Assembly (NCBI GenBank): GCA_040226215.1
Contig: JAVKFF010000198.1
Location: 1 to 13,546 of the forward strand
DNA from: JAVKFF01 sp040226215
Lineage (GTDB): Bacteria > Pseudomonadota > Alphaproteobacteria > DSM-16000 > Inquilinaceae
Length of the DNA stretch: 13,546 nt
Direction: 5' to 3'
Of this stretch, positions 1-6,445 are shown one piece after another. Under the pieces are notes generated by a model. The model searched no databases. It had not been told where the DNA came from and saw nothing but the letters and a program-made list of their open reading frames with translations. Every line of letters starts with the position of its first letter. Within the stretch, counting starts at the first letter, position 1. The position numbers and the translations under genes are program-made.

Positions 1-291
1 GCCGCCCTGGCGCTGGGCTATACGACGCTGCTGAACCATTCCTACGACCCCAATGTCGACTATCGGCACCATGTCGACGAGGCCTTCCTCGATATCGTGG
101 CGCTGCGCGACATCCGGGCCGGCGAGGAACTGACCATCGACTACGAGATGGACCTGTGGTTCGACCCGGGCGAGCCAGAGCCCGCGGACCTGGCGGCCCG
201 CCGCGCCGACCGGGCCCGGCGGCGCGCCTTGGCCTGCGGCTGGGCTGCCCCGGATATGGCCATTGCGGGGCATTCCGCCGGCAGCGGTTAG
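1..291 (+). CDS. SET-domain protein, C-terminal part (5' end outside window)
   Basis: The reading frame is open from base 1 and ends at TAG 289-291, leaving 96 visible residues. Two SET-domain signatures are present: NHSYDPNV (visible residues 12-19), matching the NHSxxPN S-adenosylmethionine/active-site loop, and RAGEELTIDYEM (residues 39-50), matching the GEELxxDY segment that supplies the catalytic tyrosine (Y48). The tail after the SET core is acidic/proline-rich, then Arg/Ala-rich, and shows no recognisable cysteine-rich post-SET motif. SET proteins transfer methyl groups to lysines. Small stand-alone bacterial members are mostly annotated as SET-domain protein-lysine methyltransferases, but the substrate cannot be told here. 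The start codon lies left of the window. The DUF992 gene follows 125 nt downstream on the same strand; I see no terminator between them, so co-transcription is possible but unproven. Confidence 0.85.
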   Translation, partial: AALALGYTTLLNHSYDPNVDYRHHVDEAFLDIVALRDIRAGEELTIDYEMDLWFDPGEPEPADLAARRADRARRRALACGWAAPDMAIAGHSAGSG

Positions 292-353
292 CGGGCGCCG
301 GCCGACGACCCAATTGAGGGGCGAGGCGCCGCGGAAATGCCCGGCAATCCGGT

Positions 354-370
354 GGAATGGGAACCATTCC
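354..370. repeat. Perfect 7-bp inverted repeat upstream of the DUF992 gene
   Basis: GGAATGG (354-360) and CCATTCC (364-370) are perfect inverted arms around a 3-nt centre GAA. They lie about 45 nt upstream of the DUF992 start codon, in the 292-416 gap. This could be an operator-like dyad or a small hairpin in the 5' leader. No function is assigned, and a short dyad like this can occur by chance. Confidence 0.4.
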
Positions 371-405
371 GCCCGGATCGGGTTCTCCGGGGCGCAGTGA
401 AACTC

Positions 406-411
406 AGGAGG
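406..411 (+). promoter_or_regulatory. Shine-Dalgarno site fixing the DUF992 start
   Basis: A full consensus AGGAGG lies 5 nt before the ATG at 417. It decides that start over the in-frame ATG at 357, which would put about 20 polar residues ahead of the signal peptide. Confidence 0.85.
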
Positions 412-416
412 TTCGA

Positions 417-896
417 ATGTCACCCCGTATCGTCTCCAGCATCGCCGTCATCGCCGGCCTCGCCGCCGCTCCCGCCCTGGCGCAGGACCGGGTGGATGTC
501 GGCATGCTCGAATGCAATGTGGAGGGCGCCACCAGCTTCGTGATCGGTTCGACCCGCGAGCTGGAGTGCAAGTTCACGTCCGCCGGCGACGGCATGGAGG
601 AGCACTTCATCGGCGAGATCAACCGCTTCGGTCTCGACATCGGCACGACCGAAGGCAGCACGCTCTACTGGGCCGTCAGCGCACTGGCCACCGATTTCGA
701 GCCGGGCGCGCTGGAAGGCTCCTATATCGGCGTGTCGAGCGAGGCGTCGCTCGGCGCGGGCGTCGGTTCAAACGCGCTCATCGGCGGCTTTACAGAATCG
801 GTGGCGCTGCAGCCGGTCAGCGTGCAGCAGACCGAAGGCGTCAACCTGGCCCTCGGTGTCGCGGAGCTCACCCTGACCTCCACCGACATGCACTGA
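417..896 (+). CDS. DUF992 family secreted protein
   Basis: A 159-residue protein. Residues 1-22 form a clear Sec signal peptide: basic start, hydrophobic core, and ALA before Q23 as a signal-peptidase I site, so the mature protein should be periplasmic or secreted. The mature part matches the DUF992 pattern as I remember it: VDVGMLECNVEG with C33, then FVIGSTRELECKF with C51, FGLDIGTTEGSTLYWAV, the Gly-rich GSYIGVSSEASLGAGVGSN, and a closing VALQPVSVQQTEGVNLALGV. The two cysteines are placed as in the family and may form a disulfide (inference). The family has no known biochemical role and is common in alphaproteobacteria. The start at 417 is set by a consensus ribosome-binding site. The gene appears to be monocistronic or the last of its unit, because a strong terminator follows 24 nt after the stop. 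Confidence 0.88.
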   Translation: MSPRIVSSIAVIAGLAAAPALAQDRVDVGMLECNVEGATSFVIGSTRELECKFTSAGDGMEEHFIGEINRFGLDIGTTEGSTLYWAVSALATDFEPGALEGSYIGVSSEASLGAGVGSNALIGGFTESVALQPVSVQQTEGVNLALGVAELTLTSTDMH

Positions 897-920
897 GGCG
901 TGTCGGCCGGCACCGGAGAA

Positions 921-954
921 GAGCCCCGCGGCGTCCCAACCGCGGGGCTCTTTT
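921..954 (+). terminator. Rho-independent terminator after the DUF992 gene
   Basis: A perfect 11-bp GC stem, GAGCCCCGCGG (921-931) with CCGCGGGGCTC (940-950), closes an 8-nt loop and is followed directly by TTTT (951-954). On the minus strand the downstream tract is only TTCTCC, so it should work best for the plus-strand gene, though it may also help stop the converging pentapeptide gene. Confidence 0.9.
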
Positions 955-965
955 CATTCGGCCGC

Positions 966-989
966 GGTCAGTTGACCGAGGTCACTTGA
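966..989. repeat. Short direct repeat GGTCAsTTGA, twice in tandem
   Basis: GGTCAGTTGA (966-975) and GGTCACTTGA (980-989) differ at one base and are 14 bp apart start to start. The first is also part of a dyad, CGGTCA-GT-TGACCG (965-978). They lie between two converging genes, where a promoter operator would be unexpected. They may be chance or a 3' structural element; no function is assigned. Confidence 0.35.
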
Positions 990-999
990 ATCGCGGAGA

Positions 1000-2088
1000 T
1001 CAGTCGAAACGCGGGCGCACGCTGGCGATCTCGTCGGCGAAGACCTCGTAGAGCCGGGCGGAGGCGGCATTGCCGTCCGCCTTCAGGCGCTCCACCAGCA
1101 GGCGCAGGCCGTCAAGGCCGTTCTGGAACGCCTCGACGATGCCGACCGCATCCTCGTGACTGGCGCCGACGGCCTGATTGCGCACGAAGCGGCCGGCCGC
1201 GTCCAGCATCAGTTCCCCGTTCTCGAGACGGGCGGTGAAACCGCTGGTCCAATGGCCCTCACTGGTTTCGCCGAAAAAGGCCTCGACAAGTTCGCCGTCC
1301 CGGTAGTAGCGCACGGCGCCGATGCCGTCGGCGCGGTTGCCCTCCATGCAGCCGCCGGTCCAGAACGCCGACAGCCCGGCATGCCGGTCGTGCCGGTAGA
1401 GGTCGCAACCGGCCTCCCCGTCCATGGCGTAGTCGCCCGGCGCGAGGCAGTCGCGCTCGGCGTACGCTCCGTCCGTCAGCACGGTGCGGCAGAGGATCGC
1501 CCGGTCGAGGGCGCCCGGCGCATAGGCGGCACCGGAGAGATCGGCGCCGCTCAGATCGGCGAGCGCCAGGTTGGCGCCGAGCAGGTTGGCCCCGCCAAGG
1601 TCGGCGCCGTCGAGCCGCGCGCCCTGCAGATCGGCGCCGGCGAAGCTGGCGCCCGCAGCCGCCACGTTGCCGAAATCGGCCAGCGCCAGGCTGGCGCCCT
1701 CGAACCGCGCATCGGTGAAGGTCGAGCGCGCGAACAGGGCGGCGACGCCGGCGCTGCCGGAGAAGTCGACGCCCGCGAACCAGCCGTCATGCAGGAAGGC
1801 GCGCTCCAGCGAGGCGCCGGAGAAGCGTGCAGCCTCGCCCGGGCCCATCGCCGAGGTCGAGGAGAACAGCATGCCCGACAGGTCGGCGAGGTCGAGGACG
1901 GCGCCGGAAAGGTCCGCGCCGCTCAGATCGTGGCGCGCCGTCAAATCGGCGCCGGTCAGATCGCAGCCGGGACAGCTGCCCGTCTGCGTCAGCCGGTCAA
2001 GTGCCGCCTCGCCGCTCTGGGCCATGGCCGGCCCGCCGCCGCCAAGCGCGCAGGCAAGAGCCGCCGCCACGATGGAAGTGCCCCGCAT
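1000..2088 (-). CDS. Secreted pentapeptide-repeat protein with MORN-like C-terminal segment
   Basis: A 362-residue protein starting at the ATG at 2088. An upstream in-frame start exists near 2229, but only the 2088 start gives a signal peptide (residues 1-23, ending AMA before Q24). A GCPxC-like cap SCPGCDL (38-44) leads into pentapeptide repeats of A(D/N)LxG type. These run from about 42-74 and, after an interruption, 86-189; the most regular stretch is FAGADLQGARLDGADLGGAN (149-168). Pentapeptide repeats fold into a right-handed square beta-helix. Residues about 242-275 (WTGGCMEGNRADGIGAVRYY onward) resemble one or two MORN-like beta-hairpin units. A helical tail follows (about 311-355). 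Several cysteines outside the helix (C200, C214, C228, C247) could form disulfides after export. No enzymatic motif is visible and the role is unknown; a structural or binding role in the envelope is inference. It converges on the DUF992 gene. Confidence 0.85.
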   Translation of the reverse strand: MRGTSIVAAALACALGGGGPAMAQSGEAALDRLTQTGSCPGCDLTGADLTARHDLSGADLSGAVLDLADLSGMLFSSTSAMGPGEAARFSGASLERAFLHDGWFAGVDFSGSAGVAALFARSTFTDARFEGASLALADFGNVAAAGASFAGADLQGARLDGADLGGANLLGANLALADLSGADLSGAAYAPGALDRAILCRTVLTDGAYAERDCLAPGDYAMDGEAGCDLYRHDRHAGLSAFWTGGCMEGNRADGIGAVRYYRDGELVEAFFGETSEGHWTSGFTARLENGELMLDAAGRFVRNQAVGASHEDAVGIVEAFQNGLDGLRLLVERLKADGNAASARLYEVFADEIASVRPRFD

Positions 2089-2232
2089 CGCCTCGTCCCC
2101 CCGATTCGTCGCGACCCCGCGATCGCCAGGGGCGATGCTGCGCGGGGAGTTTGGCGAAAGGGTGATGCCGGTGCGCGGGCGCCGGGGAGGGGGTCGATGC
2201 CGATGGCCGTTCCCCGACCCTGCACACACGCT

Positions 2233-2365
2233 GTCATCCCGGCCGGAGCGAAGCGGAGAGCCGGTATCGCGCGACCGACATCGCCGCTGTCGTTGTCGGA
2301 GAAGACGGGCGGCCGGTCCCGGGTCTGCGAAGCGGCACTTCGCGCCGCATCGCGCCCGGGACGAC
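2233..2365. repeat. Composite intergenic repeat, copy 1
   Basis: It begins GTCATCCCGGCCGGAGCGAA and ends CGCCCGGGACGAC. Its second half, from TCGGAGAAGACGGGCG (2296) through GGTCCCGGGTCTGCG to the end, is nearly the same as 4231-4302 in copy 2. The first half shares the AGCGAAGCGGAGA core with the single unit at 4331-4367. The outer ends are inverted (GTCATCCC/GGGACGAC, imperfect), and the interior has smaller self-complementary segments. No transposase is encoded. It looks like a non-autonomous, REP/MITE-type element; the class assignment is inference. Confidence 0.7.
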
Positions 2366-2407
2366 GAGGATGTCTAGTCTTGTATAGCGATATCAATTAC
2401 TTGCGTC

Positions 2408-2454
2408 GTCCCGGATGCAGTGCAGCACGAAGTGGTGCACTGCTGATCCGGGAC
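2408..2454. repeat. Long imperfect palindrome downstream of the solute-binding gene
   Basis: The left arm GTCCCGGATGCAGTGCA (2408-2424) pairs with the right arm TGCACTGCTGATCCGGGAC (2436-2454), with one 2-nt bulge (TG, 2444-2445). The loop itself contains GCAC...GTG complementarity. It lies 30-76 nt past the stop of the solute-binding gene. It has no T-run on the minus-strand side, so it is not a canonical intrinsic terminator, but it could protect the 3' end of the mRNA or be another unit of the same repeat family. Confidence 0.7.
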
Positions 2455-2483
2455 CGGTATCCCGTCGTCGCCGACGGTCCCCC

Positions 2484-4040
2484 TCAGCCCGGCTCCGCCA
2501 CCGTCACCGCGCTCCAGCGCAGTACGTCGTCGGGGCGCTGCGGCACGGCGATGTGGTCGGCAATGCCCCAGGCGAGATATTGCTGGTAGAGAGGGATGAA
2601 GGGCAGGTCCTCCGCCACGATCGTCCAGGCCTCGCCGATGAGGCGGTCGCGCTCGGCCGGGTCGGTCTCCTGGCGGGCCGCGGCGATCAGCCGGTCGAGC
2701 TCGGCATCGGCGTAGCCGCCCCAGTTGAAGGCGCCGCCGCCGGCCTCCCGGCTCATGGCCAGGGTCATCAGCGGGTTCAGCGAGTCGAGGCTGCCCGGCG
2801 CCCAGCCGATCAGCAGCGCGTCGAAATCCGAGTTCACCATGCGCTGGCTCCACTGCGAGGGTGGCAGCGTCTCCAGCGCGACCGCCATTCCGACACGTTC
2901 CAGCATGGCGGTGATGGCCTGGCAGACCGCCTCGTCGTTCACGTAGCGTCCGGAGGGGCAGACCAGGCCGAGCGTGAAGTCCTCCGGGAGGCCGGCTTCG
3001 GCCAGCAGGTCGCGCGCCGCCTCGGGATCGTAGCCGGGCGGTTCGATTTCCGGCCGGTCGGCGCCGGCGATCTCCGGTGTCGCCAGCAGGGCGAGCGGCC
3101 GGGCGCGGCCGCGCATCACCACCTCGATGATGGCGCCGACATCGATGGCCTGCGCGATGGCCTGGCGCACCCGGCGATCGGCGAGCGGGTTGTCGTCTCC
3201 CGCATGGTCGAGAGCCAGCATCATCGCCCGGGTCTCCGGGCCGGCCAGGACGGCGATATCCTCGGCCGCCTCCAGGCGCTCGATATCCTGAACAGGAACG
3301 GGGTAGGCGAGATCGATGTCCCCCGACAGCAGGGCGGCGGTGCGCGTGGCGTCGCTGGCGATCGGCCGGAACACGATGCGCTCGGCATTGCCCGGCGCCT
3401 CGGCCCAGCCCCACCAGTCGGCATGGCGCTCGGCCACCGTCTCCACATCCGGGGCGCGGCTTGTCAGGCGGTAGGCGCCGGTGCCGTTGGCGTTGGTGCT
3501 GGCGAAGTTGCTCTCGCCGCCGCGCAGATCGGCCGGCACCTCCGCGCCGTTGGTCAGCGCCCAGTCGCGGTCCATGATCAGCAGGAACTCGAACTCGTTG
3601 ACCAGGATGGGGTTCGGCGCCTCGGTGACGATCTCCACGGTGAGGTCGTCGACGGCCGTCACCTCGGTGACGCCGGCCAGCCGGCTGCCCATGTTCGCTG
3701 TTTCCGACATGGCGCGCTCGAGCGAGAAGACCACGTCCTCGGCGCTGAAGGTGCTGCCGTCGTGGAAGCGCACGTCCTGCCGCAGCTCGAAGCGCCAGCG
3801 TGTCGGCTCCACCAGTTCCCAGCCGATGGCCAGGGCCGGCACGATCTCCAGGCTCTCGGTGCGCCGCACCAGGCCCTCATAGACATTGGCCAGCGTGCCC
3901 AGCGTGAAGCCCTCGTTGAAGGCGTGCGGGTCGAGCGTGCGCAGGTCGGTGGAATAGGCGTAGGTGAAGTCCTGCGCGGCGGCGGGCAGCGCGGAGAGCG
4001 CCAGGGCGCCGGCAAGGGCTACGGGGGAGAAGCGTTTCAT
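2484..4040 (-). CDS. Extracellular solute-binding protein, family 5 (peptide/opine-type ABC)
   Basis: A 518-residue protein from the ATG at 4040. Residues 1-22 are a signal peptide (MKRF start, Ala/Leu core, ALPAAA before Q23). The mature sequence is a full-length SBP_bac_5 domain: TDLRTLDPHAFNEGFTLGTL and NVYEGLVRR near the N-terminus, WRFELRQDVRFHDGSTFSAE as the family's signature block, then NGTGAYRLT, DIDLAYPVP and RVRQAIAQAID, ending in AWTIVAEDLPFIPLYQQYLA. Such proteins capture oligopeptides, dipeptides or similar solutes in the periplasm and hand them to an ABC permease; the ligand cannot be read from sequence here. No permease or ATPase gene lies on either side, so it is an orphan binding protein locally. 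An in-frame TTG at 4068-4070 would add 10 residues. Neither start has a good Shine-Dalgarno, so 4040 was chosen for its clean signal peptide. Confidence 0.9.
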   Translation of the reverse strand: MKRFSPVALAGALALSALPAAAQDFTYAYSTDLRTLDPHAFNEGFTLGTLANVYEGLVRRTESLEIVPALAIGWELVEPTRWRFELRQDVRFHDGSTFSAEDVVFSLERAMSETANMGSRLAGVTEVTAVDDLTVEIVTEAPNPILVNEFEFLLIMDRDWALTNGAEVPADLRGGESNFASTNANGTGAYRLTSRAPDVETVAERHADWWGWAEAPGNAERIVFRPIASDATRTAALLSGDIDLAYPVPVQDIERLEAAEDIAVLAGPETRAMMLALDHAGDDNPLADRRVRQAIAQAIDVGAIIEVVMRGRARPLALLATPEIAGADRPEIEPPGYDPEAARDLLAEAGLPEDFTLGLVCPSGRYVNDEAVCQAITAMLERVGMAVALETLPPSQWSQRMVNSDFDALLIGWAPGSLDSLNPLMTLAMSREAGGGAFNWGGYADAELDRLIAAARQETDPAERDRLIGEAWTIVAEDLPFIPLYQQYLAWGIADHIAVPQRPDDVLRWSAVTVAEPG

Positions 4041-4174
4041 GGAAGGGCAGGCCGGTCGGACAGTGGACAAGGGTGCAAAGGGTTGGCGATTACCATGGCC
4101 ATCGCGCCACCGCCGCGGTCAACCATCAATCCAAAGGTGAGTCACCAAAGAAGATGGGCGAAAGCTTCATCCGC

Positions 4175-4302
4175 GTCGTCCCGCACGAGAGCGAAGCGGA
4201 GATGCGGGACCTCGCGCGGCCGGGCCGGGGCGTCGGAGAAGACGGGCGCGAGGTCCCGGGTCTGCGGCGCATCACTGCGTGCTGCACCGCGCCCGGGACG
4301 AC
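4175..4302. repeat. Composite intergenic repeat, copy 2
   Basis: It starts GTCGTCCCGCA and ends CGCCCGGGACGAC, so GTCGTCCCG and CGGGACGAC are perfect terminal inverted repeats. Inside are GTCCCGCA (4178-4185) paired with TGCGGGAC across AGCGAAGCGGAGA, and a 12-bp pair GGGACCTCGCGC / GCGCGAGGTCCC. The segment 4231-4302 parallels 2296-2365 in copy 1. These nested dyads would fold into a cruciform or multi-hairpin RNA. No coding capacity is evident. Confidence 0.75.
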
Positions 4303-4330
4303 GAAGCTAAACTTTGAAAACTAGTATCTC

Positions 4331-4367
4331 GTCATCCCGGCCGCAGCGAAGCGGAGAGCCGGGATCG
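4331..4367. repeat. Single REP-like repeat unit (GTCATCCCGGCC type)
   Basis: ATCCCGGC (4334-4341) and GCCGGGAT (4358-4365) are perfect inverted arms, with an inner CCGC-AGCGAA-GCGG hairpin that overlaps the left arm by one base. The unit matches the first 30 or so bases of copy 1 at 2233 with few changes. It lies about 100 nt past the lepA stop, in a gap between genes. Confidence 0.75.
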
Positions 4368-4384
4368 GCCTCGGCTTGGTGAGA

Positions 4385-4441
4385 CCCTGAGGATTGCCCT
4401 CGGCAGGGCGAGGCCCTGGAGAGCGGCCCGGCAGGGCCAGA
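4385..4441. repeat. Two-unit imperfect tandem repeat with GC hairpins past lepA
   Basis: Two units of about 29 nt each begin CCCTG and end in GGCAGGGC plus a few bases (4385-4413 and 4414-4441). Each unit contains a small hairpin: GCCCT-cggc-AGGGC (4396-4409) and GGCCC-ggca-GGGCC (4425-4438). It starts about 28 nt downstream of the lepA stop. No T-run follows on the minus strand, so intrinsic termination is uncertain; a 3'-end stabilising role is possible. Confidence 0.5.
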
Positions 4442-4468
4442 CCCCGGCGAAACCGGTCGATGATCCGC

Positions 4469-6292
4469 CTATTCGTCGCCCATGCGCAGCGCGGCGATGA
4501 AGGCCGATTGCGGGATCTCGACCTGGCCGAACTGGCGCATGCGCTTCTTGCCCTCCTTCTGCTTGTCCAGCAGCTTGCGCTTGCGGGTGACGTCGCCGCC
4601 ATAGCACTTGGCGAGCACGTCCTTGCGCAAGGCCGGCACGGTCTCCCGGGCGATCACCTTGCCGCCGATGGCGGCCTGCACGGCGACCTTGAAGAGCTGG
4701 CGCGGGATCAGGTCCTTCAGGCGCTCGCACAGCGCCCGGCCGCGCTTCTCGGCCGCCGAGCGGTGGACCAGCATCGACAGCGCGTCGACCGGCTCCTGGT
4801 TCACCAGGATCGACATCTTCACGAGGTCGCCCTCCTGGTAGCCGACCATCTGGTAGTCGAAGCTGGCATAGCCGCGGGTCAGCGATTTCAGCCGGTCGTA
4901 GAAGTCGAAGACGACCTCGTTCAGGGGCAGCCTGTAGACCACCATGGCGCGGCCGCCGACATAGGTGAGGTCGACCTGCTCGCCGCGCCGCTCGGTGCAC
5001 AGATGCAGCACCGCGCCGAGATACTCGTCCGGCACCAAGATGGTGGCCTTGATCCAGGGCTCGGCGATGGTCTGGATCTTCATCACATCGGGCATGTCGG
5101 CCGGGTTGTGCAGGTCGATCTCGCGGCCGTCGGAGAGCGCGATCTTGTAGACCACCGACGGCGCGGTGGTGATCAGGTCGAGGTCGAACTCGCGCTCCAG
5201 CCGCTCCTGGATGATCTCCAGGTGCAACAGGCCGAGAAAGCCGCAGCGGAAGCCGAAGCCGAGCGCGGCGGAGGTCTCCGCCTCGAAATGGAAGCTGGCG
5301 TCGTTCAAGGCCAGCTTGCCGAGGCTGTCGCGCAGATGCTCGAAATCCGCCGCGTCGACCGGGAACAGGCCGCACCAGACGACCGGGATGGAGGGCTTGA
5401 AGCCGGGCAGGCGCTCGGCGGTCGGGCGCCTGTCCTCGGTGATGGTGTCGCCCACCTTGGTCTCGGTAATGTCCTTGATGGAGGCGGTGATGAAGCCGAT
5501 TTCGCCGGGCCCCAGCCGATCGATCAGCACGCCCTTGGGGCTGAGATAGCCGACCCGGTCGATCTCGCGGGCAGCACCGGTGGCCATGAAGCGCACCTTC
5601 TGGCCGACGGTGATGGTGCCCTCCATCACGCGCACCAGAACGACCACGCCGAGATACTGGTCGTACCAGCTGTCCACCAGCATGGCCTTCAGGGGCGCGG
5701 TCTCCGGCCCGACCCTGGGCGGCGGCAGGCGGGTGACGATGGCCTCCAGCACGGCGGGGATGCCGAGCCCGGTCTTGGCCGAGATCTCGATGGCGTCGGA
5801 GGCATCGAGGCCGATCACGTCCTCGATCTGCTCGCGCACCCGGTCGGGCTCGGCCGCCGGCAGGTCGATCTTGTTGAGCACCGGCACGATCTCGTGGTCG
5901 GCGTCGATCGCCTGGTACACATTGGCCAGGGTCTGCGCCTCCACGCCCTGGCTGGCGTCGACCACCAGGAGCGAGCCCTCGCAGGCGGCCAGCGATCGCG
6001 AGACCTCGTAGGAGAAGTCGACATGGCCCGGCGTGTCCATCAGGTTGAGCTGATAGGTCAGGCCGTCCTTGGCGGTGTAGGTGAGGCGCACGGTCTGCGC
6101 CTTGATGGTGATGCCGCGCTCGCGCTCGATCTCCATGGAGTCGAGCACCTGGGCGGTCATCTCCCGGTCCTCCAGCCCGCCGCAGGTGTGGATCAGACGG
6201 TCGGCCAGCGTCGACTTGCCGTGGTCGATATGCGCGATGATGGAGAAGTTGCGGATCCGCTCGGGCGGGATCGCGGTGGTATCAACCGACAT
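4469..6292 (-). CDS. lepA: Elongation factor 4 (LepA), ribosome-associated GTPase
   Basis: A 607-residue protein, close to the usual length of about 600. It is a translational GTPase of the EF-G family that acts on the ribosome (back-translocation or initiation/biogenesis roles have been proposed) and can associate with the membrane. The GTPase motifs are all intact: G1 AHIDHGKST (20-28), G2 RGIT (59-62), G3 DTPGH (86-90), G4 NKID (140-143), G5 SAKTG (170-174). The C-terminal half carries LepA-specific sequence: the CYGGDVTRKRKLLDKQKEGK block and the typical ending GQVEIPQSAFIAALRMGDE. The ATG at 6292 gives the expected N-terminus (ERIRNFSIIAHIDHGKST). An earlier in-frame start near 6349 would add 19 residues that are not typical of the family. 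Shine-Dalgarno matching is weak. Unlike in E. coli, no lepB (signal peptidase) gene is adjacent; the flanks are an EamA transporter (upstream) and intergenic repeats (downstream). Confidence 0.98.
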   Translation of the reverse strand: MSVDTTAIPPERIRNFSIIAHIDHGKSTLADRLIHTCGGLEDREMTAQVLDSMEIERERGITIKAQTVRLTYTAKDGLTYQLNLMDTPGHVDFSYEVSRSLAACEGSLLVVDASQGVEAQTLANVYQAIDADHEIVPVLNKIDLPAAEPDRVREQIEDVIGLDASDAIEISAKTGLGIPAVLEAIVTRLPPPRVGPETAPLKAMLVDSWYDQYLGVVVLVRVMEGTITVGQKVRFMATGAAREIDRVGYLSPKGVLIDRLGPGEIGFITASIKDITETKVGDTITEDRRPTAERLPGFKPSIPVVWCGLFPVDAADFEHLRDSLGKLALNDASFHFEAETSAALGFGFRCGFLGLLHLEIIQERLEREFDLDLITTAPSVVYKIALSDGREIDLHNPADMPDVMKIQTIAEPWIKATILVPDEYLGAVLHLCTERRGEQVDLTYVGGRAMVVYRLPLNEVVFDFYDRLKSLTRGYASFDYQMVGYQEGDLVKMSILVNQEPVDALSMLVHRSAAEKRGRALCERLKDLIPRQLFKVAVQAAIGGKVIARETVPALRKDVLAKCYGGDVTRKRKLLDKQKEGKKRMRQFGQVEIPQSAFIAALRMGDE

Positions 6293-6445
6293 GAAGGTCC
6301 AGTGCCAAGAGTGGTGGCAGCCCTGTGGATGGAGGCGGGGGTGCGGCACGCCGCGGCGCGGGCGAGAACATAGGCGCGCCGCCCGGTTCCCGCAACGCCC
6401 TCAAGGGGATCCCGCCCATGACGGGAGGGCGTGGCCGATCGGGCG

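Larger units (their letters stand above)
2089..2483. other. Intergenic region holding repeat elements, no gene
   Basis: This 395-nt gap lies between two minus-strand genes. The part nearest the pentapeptide gene (2089-2232) should hold that gene's promoter, but I see no clear -35/-10 pair. The rest is occupied by a composite GC-rich repeat (2233-2365), an AT-richer spacer (about 2370-2404) and a long imperfect palindrome (2408-2454). Open frames through it are arginine/proline-rich repeat read-through and are not credible genes. Confidence 0.7.
4041..4468. other. Intergenic region with repeats between lepA and the solute-binding gene
   Basis: A 428-nt gap. The stretch 4041-4174 is the likely promoter/leader of the solute-binding gene on the minus strand. 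A TTGACC hexamer (minus, 4122-4117) could be a -35 box, but no matching -10 is convincing. The rest contains a composite repeat (4175-4302), an AT-richer spacer (4303-4330), a single repeat unit (4331-4367) and a tandem GC-hairpin array (4385-4441) just past the lepA stop. The short plus-strand open frame at 4073-4324 is repeat-derived and not credible. Confidence 0.7.

Noticed and set aside
2374..3414. Long arginine/glycine/proline-rich open frame on the minus strand overlapping the solute-binding gene
   Set aside because: It is an out-of-frame shadow of the binding-protein gene, with composition typical of GC-rich antisense/alternate frames and no domain.
2415..4310. 631-codon plus-strand open frame
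   Set aside because: Antisense to the complete solute-binding gene; His/Gly/Arg-rich with no motif, and both ends lie in repeats.
4073..4324. Small plus-strand open frame ending in the AT-rich spacer
   Set aside because: Most of it is translated intergenic repeat, with no ribosome-binding site. Similar peptide tails arise from other copies of the repeat (for example around 2374-2460).
2233..4367. Insertion sequence or transposon carrying the solute-binding gene
   Set aside because: No transposase or recombinase is encoded and no clear target-site duplication is visible; the repeats alone do not establish a transposon.
4394..6373. 659-codon plus-strand open frame opposite lepA
   Set aside because: Antisense shadow of lepA; its sequence is the reverse of well-conserved LepA codons and has no signal or domain of its own.
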